64,000 nt of DNA. It comes from Lunularia cruciata. Taxonomy: Eukaryota > Streptophyta > Marchantiopsida > Lunulariales > Lunulariaceae. A model generated the notes under the pieces. The model made no database searches. It was given only the letters and a program-made list of their open reading frames with translations, and was not told the DNA's origin. The translations under genes and the position numbers were made by a program. Positions 11,077 to 20,408 of this stretch are shown in pieces (the stretch's first letter is position 1; every line of letters begins with the position of its first letter). Location of the stretch: the NCBI GenBank assembly GCA_948567375.1, contig OX419762.1, forward strand, positions 37,863,034 to 37,927,033, given 5' to 3'.

Positions 11077-11181
11077 TGTCGTGCGTATATACATCGCTAC
11101 ACAACATACATCGTTGTCAACGTCATACACTATAGAAGCACAACTCACATATAAGTCATACATAGACTCTAAAGTGCCACA
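11077..11181 (-). repeat. Inner A1 unit beside the polypurine tract
   Basis: A 105-bp near-copy of A2 (10,528-10,632), lying between the B unit and a polypurine tract (minus strand gctaggggggcaat). Read on the minus strand it runs from TGTGGCAC to ACGACA, so it too has TG...CA ends. Copies D and E have the same inner unit, so the A-B-A layout is a family trait. Confidence 0.85.
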
Positions 11182-11349
11182 ATTGCCCCCCTAGCTGGCG
11201 GTTAGGTCCCTCTAACTCCAGATAGCCATCTACTCTAAGTATATGGTATACCCTCTAATGGGCAAAGATCAGGAGGCCGGGTGCTATGGAGCCCCATCGT
11301 TAGTTGCCTGTCTGCAGTCTATACCATATAAAGAATGAAGTAGCTATAG

Positions 11350-11485
11350 GTCAAGTACATCTAGGACATAACCACTATCCCTGAGGAACCACCGTGAGGG
11401 GAGGAGTCATACATGCCATATGCCATCCTCTCGAACAGCTATCACACACTAACATAGTAGCAACTCCACCAGAAGAGCCACATAA
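11350..11485 (-). pseudogene. PHD finger at the integrase C-terminus of element C
   Basis: The minus strand reads CMLCGSSGGVATMLVCDSC followed by SRGWHMACM and PPLTVVPQG, and a WLCPRC-like end is in register downstream. The ligand pattern C-x2-C-x11-C-x2-C-x4-H-x2-C, then C-x2-C, and the 'GWH..C...PL..VP.G.W.CP.C' core are typical of PHD zinc fingers, which usually bind the histone H3 tail. It takes the place at the integrase end where chromoviruses keep a chromodomain, so a role in choosing chromatin targets is a fair inference. Copy E has the same finger. Confidence 0.85.
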
Positions 11486-12780
11486 CATACACCTCAAGCC
11501 TGCACGTACAAGTGCCAAGCTTGGGTCCATAGTACCATCAATGTTTGGGAGGTGGCATGGCGCACAATTGCGCACATGATCCTTCCAAACAACACCATCA
11601 TGTCCTTCTAACACAAGGACTCTAGATGGCAAAACCTCGCGCACTCTCAAGATAGTGCGGCCTGTAGAAACATCAAGTGTCGTTGGTGTTGTCTGCTGTA
11701 GATATACATAATTGCCTGGATGAAATAGATGGATCGAGGGTCTATAACCTCCTCCTCGAATGGTAGCATAGCGTAAAGTATCTCTATGCTGAGCAATTGC
11801 CAAGTTCTCAAAGGCCATCGGCATCACTCTCCGGAAGATCTCTACCCGTTGAGAACATGCACTCATCCATACATCGGGGTCATCCAAGTCCAAAACTACA
11901 GTAGCATCTTGACGAATGGCTGTAGGTAAATCTGGATCTCGTCCATAGAGTAGAAAGTATGGAGAGAAGGATGCTAAGGAGGCTTGCCGGCTGAACTGAT
12001 AGCCCATGGCCAACCAAGGTAATTGGAGATCCCAATCTCCCAAGTGGCCTCTCTGCAAACTATACTTTTGCAATCCTCTCTTCACCGTGTGAACCACTCT
12101 CTCTACTAAGCCATCTGCCTCAAGGTGATCTTGGGATGTAGTACGATGATCAATCAAAGCCTTGTCACACAAGACCTGAAACTCTCCCAAGAACTCTGTA
12201 CCCTGATCAGTCAAAACCTCCAGCTGGTGCACCAAACTGACTAAGAACTCCATCCAAGAACGAGTAAGTTGTCCCTTCACTAGACTTGTCAGGAAGTGCC
12301 ACCAACTCAATCCACTTGGAGAAGTGCTCCACCATCACCAAAATGTACCGATGATGTCTCACAGTCAGCGGTAAAGGTCCAGCAAAGTCCAAACTCCAAC
12401 GGTAACCCAATCCCATGATAGGTAATGGGTGTAATTGTGGCGTAGGAGCATTGAATAATGCTCTAACTCGGTCAGAAACCATACATCTGGCAACAAATTG
12501 CTGTACCTTGGTCTGCATACCGTGCCACCAATAATGACTTTGGAGTAAGATATACGTACGCTTTACTCCAAAATGTCCTAGCTCCTCATGAGCATGACGA
12601 ACCAACTGTGGTCTCTGTGCTGGAAGTGGTACTACTTGCACTCTAACATCCTCCCATACACACAAAAGGTGTCTACCCTCCAATCTGAACCGTTTGGCTT
12701 GCTGAAGAACACGGTCTCTCTCCTTGGCCCCAACTGTGCCACCCACAACACCAGTGCAAAGATAGTCCATCACTAAGACA
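11486..12780 (-). pseudogene. int: Element C integrase
   Basis: N-terminal zinc-binding region at about 12,480-12,610 (HAHEELGHFGVKRTY, HYWWHGM). Catalytic core at about 12,180-12,440 with RWSLDFAGPLPL, FSKWIELVALPD and VLTDQGTEFLGEF, and the third acidic region at 12,080-12,170 (HLEADGLVERVVHTVKRGL). The C-terminal barrel is at about 11,640-11,760 (FHPGNYVYLQQ, ILRVREVLPSRVLVLEG). It passes directly into the PHD finger. Fossil copy. Confidence 0.87.
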
Positions 12781-12794
12781 TCATCATGAATGTC

Positions 12795-14260
12795 TCACTG
12801 AACTGTACCGATATCTTCACTCTTTGGATCTGTGACCTCAATAACTCCTCCTATATGCGTTGAGAGAGATACCACCAAAGCCTCAAAAAATATACATAGA
12901 AAGGCAGATACATGCCAACCTGGCACCATCTCCTCATCTGTCTCACCATGCCAACGTGCTCCGGTCTGATCCTGCTGGCTGGGACATGGGTTTCTACTCA
13001 ACCCATCTGCATCATGGTTCACCACTCCAGGTCTATGAACAACCGTGAAATCATACTCCTGTAAAATTAGAACCCATCGTGCAAGCTTCCCTGAAAGCTT
13101 GTCGGACTCCATCAACCACTTCAGCGGCTGATGATCAGTGATGAGAGTGAAGGGGTTACCAAATAGGTAACATCGGAAATGTGCTACTGCCCAAACTGCT
13201 GCCAAGCACTCTCCCTCATATGAACTATACTTTGCCTCCGCTGAATTGTTGGAGCGACTAGCATAGGCCACCACAAACTCCTTCCCCTCATCATCATGCT
13301 GGGTGAGCACCGCTCCAAGCCCCAACATACGCCAATCAGTGTGAACCTAAAATGGTTGTCTCCTGATTGGTCTCCTCAAAATAGGAGCAGATGTCAACCT
13401 CTCCTTGAGCTCTACAAAAGCTCTCTCCTGCTCATCTCCCCAACACCACTCCTGTGTAAGCTTGGTCAGCTTTGGCAAGGCCTTGGCAATGGCACTAAAT
13501 CCTCTAACATAGCGGCGATAGAAGTTTGCCAACCCTAGGAATGCTCACACTCTGCTCACATCCGTAGGCCGAGGAATACGTGCAATAGCCTCCACCTTGG
13601 TTTGCTGGACACCAAGTCCTCCGGGGTAGATAGTGTGACCCAAATACTCAACCTGCTCGTGGAAGAACCTACACTTCCCAGGATGTAATTTGAGTCCATG
13701 AGATCTCAACCTCTCAAACACCTCCAACAACTGTCTCTCATGCTCCTCCACAGTAGTGCTATAAACCAAAATGTCATCAATATAGCACCGAGCAAAATCC
13801 AATCCAGCTAGGATCCTATCCATGACCCTCTGGAACTCAACAGGAGCGTTCTTCAACCCAAATGGTAAGAACCTCCACTGATATAACACATCCTTACCGT
13901 GAGGATCAATAGCCCAAAATGTTGTCTTGGACTTATCCTCCTCCCTAATCAGCAACTGATGATATCCCGCTCAAAGATCCAAAGTACTGAAGACCTTTGC
14001 ATGCCCAATTGCATCAAAAATCTCCTCCGGTGTAGGCATGGTATACCGATCAGACCTGGTCTGTCGGTTGATAGGACGGTAATCTCCACACATCCGCCTA
14101 TTTGTATAGTTGCCATGCATATCCTTCTTGGTTGGCATCATTGTTGCTGATGCATACTCTCCATGTGAAATCTCCACCAAACCAGCCTCAAAAAGGTCAC
14201 TACTACGGCTCTGAATCAATGTCCTCTCCATATCACTATATCAATAACGACGTCATAAAA
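12795..14260 (-). pseudogene. pol: Element C reverse transcriptase and RNase H
   Basis: RT at about 13,540-14,230: RMCGDYRPINRQTRSD, then AKVFSTLDL, FLPFGLKNAPVEFQRVMD, and the polymerase-site motif CYIDDILVYS (YxDD). The connection PTDVSRV..FLGL.NFYRRYV follows. RNase H at about 12,900-13,330: LGLGAVLTQHDDEGKEFVVAYASRS is preceded by the tether, then YSSYEGECLAAVWAV and TDHQPLKWLM. This RT type differs from that of both the Athila-like elements A/B and chromovirus F, so the window has three separate gypsy lineages. Fossil copy. Confidence 0.9.
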
Positions 14261-14755
14261 CTAGTGTGTCGCTAGTTAGCCCAATCCGTATACCAGGTCC
14301 CTTTAGAGCACCCAAATCCTTCATACTGAAGGGAAAACAACTCGTGTAACTCCTCAAGAACCTCCAAACCCTCCGTCTTTCCTCTCCAGTAAGCTTGGGT
14401 CCAAGATTTGGCTCCCAAGTATTCTCTGTAACTGTAGTAGGAGTGGAAGACATATTGACTGACTGCTACATTGGGCCCTTGGGAGCAATAGTGTCATGCT
14501 CCGGACCACTAGAGGTCCCAACCTCAATGTGAAAAACTCCCTCCACTCTGGTTGCAAGCTCCACACGTCCTTTGGCTGCATCCCATGTGGACCAAGGGTG
14601 TAATCCAAGTAGCTCACGCTCACCTGGATGGACTCCAAGTAGACCACTCTCCCTAGTAGCTACTGGATGTGTCCCAAGAATACCCTGTCCACTCGGTCCA
14701 TCACCCCCAACATGTGCCTGAATCGTCTCGATAGGCATAGGGCTCACAAGTGTCC
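14261..14755 (-). pseudogene. Element C linker between methyltransferase and RT
   Basis: No known domain. On the minus strand the peptide contains short imperfect repeats of the form GILGTHPVATR, GLLGVHPGER, LLGLHPWST, spaced about 9-12 residues apart. A proline/threonine-rich stretch and the N-terminal edge of the RT follow. The same linker is readable in E (40,070-40,260, plus) and partly in D (22,445-22,900, minus). It may be a spacer or a processing region. Confidence 0.5.
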
Positions 14756-15750
14756 GAGTGGTGATGCATATCAAGCACATCCTACGCTGCTCTGCCAAGC
14801 CAAGGCTCACAATCCAGGTCAAACAGTTCAGGTCCATAGCCTGACCTAACACCTGACGCCTAGATGCCTCTGACACTGCTGGAACAGCGGTAATACTGGT
14901 GCGAAAACCCATCGCCCGCTCTCTCTCATCAGCATTGGGCTCCACCAATTGCTGTAATTGTGAGTCCCAAACAAGTCCAAGTCCTCCCTCTCAAAAAGCC
15001 TGAGAGCCTGGGAAACTCATGAGTGTGGGAAATGCAGCTCTAGGCTGTCCAACTAGGTTCACCACTGCCATAGGTGACCTATCAGCCACTACCACTGTCT
15101 AAGACTGACATCCAGCATCCAAGACATCATCAACAAGAATGTGGTCTAGTCGCTAAATCCCATCATAACTATGATGTAGAACCTCTCTGGGTAAGAGGTT
15201 CGTCCACCAAAGACAAAGACGATGAGCCCGTGATCCCACTCTGGCTGCATCTAACAATACAGCAGGTCCCATCCATGAATGGACCTGATGTGTACTCGCC
15301 ACCACTCTAGTGCAAGAATCACCCATCAATGGAACTTTCTCCAAAAGGTAAGCTGGAGAAACAGACTGATGAACCTAGAGATGTTGTAGTATCCGTAACA
15401 TCTCCCAAAACACACCAGAACAAGGATCCTGAAGACCCAAACCACGGCCCGCATGTGTATGTCCCTGACATGGCCATCCAAAAATCACCAAGTGAATAGG
15501 CCCATGTCTCTCTAGGTCATGCACCCCTAGTAAGGAAATGTCTCTTGGTAAGGCCTTCTGGTAACCTCTTACTGCTGACATCGATAATAACTCCAGATAC
15601 CGATAGGCCAAGTGTGCCACATGATGTAGAGAGACTCACCTAGCAGTCTCATCTCTCTCTACATACAAGTACCTCTGTACTCATATACTTGCCTGTAACA
15701 CCGTAGCTAGTCCGGTGCTGATCCCACCAAACAACTCCAATAGGCATATC
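14756..15750 (-). pseudogene. DNMT3-like C5-cytosine methyltransferase domain in element C
   Basis: It lies between protease and RT, about 330 codons on the minus strand. Motif I (cofactor binding): LLELFGGISTGLATVL near 15,690-15,745. Motif IV with the catalytic Pro-Cys: GWPCQGHTHAGRGLGLQDP near 15,420-15,480. Motif VI-VIII region: DAARVGSRAHRLCLWW near 15,200-15,260, compare DNMT3 'DAKEVSAAHRARYFWGNLP'. Motif IX-X region: ADERERAMGF, then RRQVLGQAMDLNCLTWI near 14,790-14,940, compare DNMT3 'EMERVFGFP...RQRLLGRSWSVPVI'. The un-rotated order I-IV-VI-VIII-X fits DNMT3 and not DRM, whose motifs are rearranged. The domain would methylate cytosines in DNA. This copy is a fossil; related copies are in D (22,900-23,950) and the start of E. 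Confidence 0.88.
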
Positions 15751-16560
15751 CCCTCTACTAGATACTGCCAAGCAATGAGTGTGGTATCCAGAGGTGTCAA
15801 AGCAATCGCCTCTAGAGGCTCATCCTCACACTCATCTCCTGATGGTACGAAGGCTCCACTCCAAGCCTGCTGCACCAACTGATCTGCATGCTGCTGCAAT
15901 GCCTTCTCTGAACTCCACAATGGAACATCCAAGGTGGATGGAACAATCCCACTTGTACTCCAAAGCCGAGTGATCTCCTCTGGTACTGGAGTATCTTCTG
16001 CATGGGCGTTCCCCTCCAACAAGTCACCAGGCCAAGTAACTGCACCGCTGAAAGCTAAAACTGATGCTGCCATGGTCTCGGACTGTAGTGAGCCAAGACT
16101 GCCACTATTGAAGCGTACTGGTAGGCAACATACCCGTCCCTCACCAGACTGCCAACCAGGTCTATAAGAGGCTGTCTCCTCCCAATAGTCAATGCTGAAA
16201 CCCATAGGGTATAACACTGCTCCCCCAACTAGCACATCATATGACTCAACTATGGTCGCGATAGCCTGAGCTCTCACCACCGAGCTATCAGTCGGATGAC
16301 CAGGCTGAACCTCGACAACAAGCTCTCCACGTGTGATGTACTGTGTCAAACCACCACCTAGAGATGTCTGGATCTGAAATGGACACCTCTCCACATTGGT
16401 CTTCCGTAACTCCAGACCGACAACTGCAGACTTCCCCAACATAAGGGGCTACGCACCCGAGTCTAACAAGGCTCTCTGTGGTGTATAGACCTTCCCTGAA
16501 GGTCCCACCAAACAAAAAATCCCCCTCTGGTTATCCAATAGGACAACACCAGGTGTAAAC
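15751..16560 (-). pseudogene. pro: Element C aspartic protease
   Basis: The retropepsin active-site motif (ALLDSGA) is near 16,450-16,475. It is followed by the flap-to-end region on the minus strand, ending YDVLVGGAVLYPMGFSIDYW near 16,180-16,240, a signature of gypsy proteases. A roughly 120-residue linker, rich in W, E and S, then runs to the methyltransferase. The protease would release the enzymes from the polyprotein. A diverged relative is in the D block 37,953-38,809. Fossil copy. Confidence 0.78.
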
Positions 16561-18540
16561 CGCACTCTCTCAAAGGCCGGTCTAGCTGGCAACTCCTCCA
16601 GTCTAGCCGTTGCTGCCTGCCATAAACCACTGGTTGCTGAACGGATCCCATGCTCCTCAACCAAGTCAGCTCCACTACCAACCACCTCTTCTCTAGTAGT
16701 AGGAACTGCACCATCCCTACTCTCACACAACGTGGCAGCCAACCGGAACACTGGGGCTGGGTCAACTCCCAATGTAAACATGTCACTGGCTGAAAACAAA
16801 GGATGCCGCATAATCAGCTGAGCCGCCTCCAACATCATGCTAGACTCAGTCTGTGTAGTAGCAGGTGGTTGACTAGCAGGTAGTCCATCCTGTACTCCAT
16901 CAACACCTACCACACCTGCACTGGGACATCTAGGAACCATGGATGTCATCTGTAATGCCTCAGATAGCGTGAAAGACTGGGGAAGTCTGACCTGTCTCCC
17001 AACCTCTCCTCTTTGTGGGTCCAACTCCACTGATGCTCCTCTAGGCTCTAGAGCACATACTACACTCCTAGTCACTGCTGCAGATGCATCCACCTGTGCT
17101 GCTCCGCACATGAAGTCCAAAGCATCTCTATCACCAACATATGAGGTGGAAGCCTCAGCACCCGAATCTGATCTCCTCTGAGCAATAGCCATACTAGCCA
17201 ATCTCTGCTCCAACTGCTCAATCCAAGTAGCCATAGCTATGTTAGAAGTAAGGGCAGGTATTGCACCCCTACTAGGTGTAGATCCTCTACCACCACCTCT
17301 ACCACCTCGTCCTCCATGAACTAGAGCTCCTCTACTACCTACCATAGTAGCCCTACCACTCCGTAACTCCGGGTGTAGGTCAAAACATCGGTCACTAGTG
17401 TGACCAAATCTATGGCAATGCTCACACTGCCTTTGTGCTGGCTGTGATGTATCAGAGGTATCAGGTCCGTTGCCCTGAGTACACTCTCTCCTATGGTGAA
17501 GTCCACCACAAGTCCAACAAGCAACACCACCACTCACTGGTTGCTGCTGACCCAAAAATGAGGGTAAGGGTCTAACTCCACTAGGCCCTCCACTCGCTCC
17601 ATAGGATTTGGGCTGTCCACCCTGTCCTTGGAAACCAACTGGGCGTGGTGCACTCTACTGCACTCTAGAAGAAGTCACAATCGTGGATGAGGTCTCTCTA
17701 CCAAATCCAGATGTCACCACTCTCTCCTCCACCATATTGAGCTCAATATGCTTAGCCAAACCAAAGACTACTGCCAAAGTGGGCGAAGTAGCCTACAACA
17801 ACGTAGCATCACAAACTCTATGTTGCAACTCCTTGTCCAGTATCCATACCAAAACTGGACTGCTTGGGCCTCAGTAACTCCTTGAGTGAAACTGATCAGC
17901 CGCCTCATGCGAGTGTATGCCTCGTGTAGGCTATCTCCAGCCTTTCGTTGGAACTCCTACAAGCTCCTCAGCTTGTCAGTCCGCACTCCCTGGTAGTTCT
18001 ACCTCAAACATAGGAAGAACTCAACCATGGGGTTAAACCCCAGTACCACACCACCTCCTACAGCGGTACCTCCACTCGTAGTAGCACTATCTCCAGCTAG
18101 TGCACCTCCACTAGCTCCACCAACGCTACTCGAGCTAGAACTCGTGGGTACAGCTTATCTACTCCTGGCCACTGAGCCTAAAGTGATAAAAACATAGTGT
18201 GGAGACCAATACTGTCTCCATAACTGAATCTCCTCCAAATGAGCTCTCTTGAACTCATGGTAGTCATCCATTGGCGGACCCTCCAGATGCTGGAACAACC
18301 CCTTCCATGCCATGAAGGGTGTGAACAAAGTCGGGTTCCGCATCTGCTGCAGATCACACCAACTATCGAACTCCTGGATGAAGTCATCCAACTCAATGGT
18401 ACCCACTGTACCAGAGTAACACCTAGGGCCTTTGGAGGCCCCATAAATCTCATCCATGTCCCACAACAACGGTGCGGACACACCAAGTGCACTCTCAACT
18501 GAATCAGCTCATGTATCAAACTCCAACTCAAAGTCAATCT
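16561..18540 (-). pseudogene. gag: Element C gag with two zinc knuckles
   Basis: The capsid-like part is at about 17,900-18,480 (ELDDFIQEFDSWCDLQQM, then FMAWKGLFQHLEGPPMDDY). The nucleocapsid part at about 17,395-17,530 has a variant knuckle CWTCGGLHHRREC and a canonical CX2CX4HX4C knuckle CEHCHRFGHTSDRC. A short Gly-Arg patch follows (GGRGGRGGGRGS, near 17,285-17,320), then a Ser/Ala/Pro-rich tail leading to the protease. Gag would coat the element RNA; knuckles and RG patch bind nucleic acid. Fossil copy. Confidence 0.8.
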
Positions 18541-19977
18541 CCTCCCTCACTGGGACTTGAGATACAAGCTGATACCGAGCACCACTCCAAGTAAACCCAT
18601 TGCGTACTGCAGGGCTAACTCCTCTAGAATCTCCAAAGAACTCCGTTGTGACCACGTAATCTGCAACAGCAAACCCACACCACCAACTGCAACCGCAAGT
18701 CGCAACCGCAAGTGTACCACCAAGTGCCAACACCACCACGTGCCAACACCAACTAGACACCACCCACTAATGTAACTCTAACTGAGATAACTACACTAGG
18801 GGAAAGGCAACTTATAACCTGCCATCATAACACGCACTCTCACGGTCTGCAGGTCATCACTTCTTGCCTCACCGGAGAGAAACAAAGGTAGTATAATTGG
18901 TCATCACTCCAGCCTCACCACCGAGAGCACACCAGAGCACCAATGCTCAAAAGTCAGGGCACCTCATACAAACATGGTGCACAAACAAGAAGTAGAGAAT
19001 GGAAGGGATCCAATCACAAGAAATCTAAACGAAAACCCTCCATCTCATAACACAACACGAGACTGACTCTGCCACCATTTGGCATTTGATATAAGAGCAG
19101 TTCGTATCTAAGTCCTAAGCTACCAGGATCACCAAGAATGGGATCAAATTGCCTCTCCTAGCCAAAGCTACATGTGTATAGATAACAGTGGCACAGTCAC
19201 TAGGACAACAAGTGAGGGTGGACCAGTTGGCTAGGGCACCAGTCTAGGAACAAGAGATCTAGGGGTCAAACCCTGTTGCGCACAATCTAGCAAGAAAGGC
19301 AGATTTTGCCAACCAATGACCAAGATCTACTCTAAAGTAGCTAGCCTTATGCTAGCAAGCTGGCTTGCTGGCCCTTCTAGGCCTTCGTAGCCTCTCATAG
19401 CCCACAGCCCTATGCCTTGAAATGCCAAAATTCAGCCAAATGAGGCCTTTCTTGTTGCCACTTCGAAACGTCCTCCAAAATTAGCAAAACTTCTCCAAAT
19501 CTGCGAAAGTCCTCCAAACTAGCAAAACTCCTCCAAATCTGGCCCAAAATCTGATGTAAAATCTGACATAAACCCTAAAGATGACTATCCGCCAAATCCC
19601 CGCTAACTTTCCACTCGTGCCAAATTGACAAAATGGGTTTTTCCAAATCACAATTTCATGAGAAGAGCTTCCCAACTCCACCTTCAATTTCACTTTCTGA
19701 GCCCAACTCGCAGAAAATTGGTCCTGCCTTCACCTCCTGAGCTCAAAATCACAACACTGCTCAAAAATTGCTCCTTCTTTGCTCAAAATTTGGCCAGTGC
19801 TTCCGCACACCGTCCGCCTAATTGCCAAATCCGAATCACTTGAACGAGCTTCTGCACACTAGGGAAACACAGAACTCGATTCGAGCTACCATGATCTACC
19901 GAGCTTGGAGATACCACCAACACTCAACGTTCCTGCACCTGATTTCCCCTTGACTTCACTTCTTTGATGTAATCAGA
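18541..19977 (-). other. Leader of element C
   Basis: Long untranslated leader between gag and the 5' terminal repeat. At 19,062-19,077 the minus strand reads TGGTGGCAGAGTCAGT, close to the initiator-Met primer-binding consensus (TGGTATCAGAGC). It lies about 900 bases inside the terminal repeat that I can delimit, not beside it. At 19,480-19,560 short degenerate repeats (ctccaaa..tagcaaaact) occur. The stretch 18,800-18,900 and the word atccaatcacaagaaa near 19,010 recur in fragment G (44,150-44,340). A tRNA-like block is listed separately. Confidence 0.55.
19217..19283 (+). ncRNA. tRNA-like block (SINE head or tRNA pseudogene)
   Basis: The plus strand contains an A-box-like word (tggaccagttgg, consensus TRGCNNAGYNGG) and a B-box-like word (gggtcaaaccc, consensus GGTTCRANTCC) about 45 bases apart. 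Between them is a tRNA-like D-loop to anticodon-stem stretch (ctagggcaccagtctaggaa). I could not fit a sound anticodon stem or acceptor stem, so it is not a functional tRNA. It may be a captured tRNA-derived sequence in the element leader, opposite to the element's own strand. Confidence 0.4.
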
Positions 19978-20408
19978 TTGCTTAACACTCTCAACTCAAC
20001 TCAACTCAGATCAGTACTTGATCTGTTACTCTATAAATTGCCAACAACTGGGCACTGATTACAGTCAAGCCACACCAACTCAAGCATAGAGAATCCAGGT
20101 GACGCTCGCCGGCCTCTGTCCACCATAGCCAGGAACTCAAAGGCTCAACATCAGAGAAGTGAGCTCTCTGGAGCTCACTTCGAAACTATACCTCCTTGGA
20201 CTTGAGCTAGCACTGAAACCCTAACGGTTCCGCTGACGGCACACTCGACAGTGCAAAGTGACGGTGGGCCCCACCGTGAAGTCAGTACCCCAAACACCAA
20301 ATCTGACTTGGAAAGTAGTCTCTGAGAAACTACTGAAATAACTCTAACTACTATCATTGGAACTATAGTGTCCGAGCAGCTAGATGCGGAATTACAAATG
20401 GCGTGACA
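19978..20408 (-). repeat. 5' terminal repeat of element C (unit B only)
   Basis: On the plus strand it begins TGTAATCAG and ends GGCGTGACA, followed by the gaaa target copy and element D sequence. It matches the B part of the 3' end (10,635-11,074) along its whole length, with the shared ctcaactcaactcaactcag tract. It lacks the 105-bp A unit that flanks B on both sides at the 3' end. Confidence 0.85.

Larger units (their letters stand above)
10528..20408 (-). mobile_element. Element C: Ty3/gypsy retrotransposon with DNMT3-like methyltransferase and PHD finger
   Basis: About 9.9 kb and nearly complete, inserted into the integrase region of the same-family copy D. The host motif gaaa is at both edges (10,524-10,527 and 20,409-20,412), with TG...CA ends. 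Minus-strand order: 5' terminal repeat (19,978-20,408), long leader, gag with two zinc knuckles, protease, DNMT3-like C5-methyltransferase, RT, RNase H, integrase, PHD finger, polypurine tract (ccccccta on the plus strand near 11,185), 3' terminal repeats. Most coding blocks are readable, but the copy is broken in several places; fossil. Confidence 0.92.

Noticed and set aside
10528-11181. The A-B-A block as an independent TRIM (miniature LTR element)
   Set aside because: Although A has TG...CA ends, B is also the 5' terminal repeat of element C, and the block is at the 3' end of all three family copies. It is better seen as part of the family.
14756-15750. Methyltransferase region as a host DRM or DNMT3 gene fragment
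   Set aside because: It lies collinearly between protease and RT in C and D and continues into the same linker in E, so it belongs to the retroelement. The motif order also argues against DRM.
19217-19283. A functional tRNA gene
   Set aside because: A- and B-box-like words are present, but I could not form sound acceptor and anticodon stems.
19062-20408. A 1.3-kb 5' LTR for element C ending at the primer-like site TGGTGGCAGAGTCAGT
   Set aside because: The 3' end has no counterpart to 19,080-19,977. I therefore limited the 5' repeat to the part shared with the 3' end and described the conflict as a finding.
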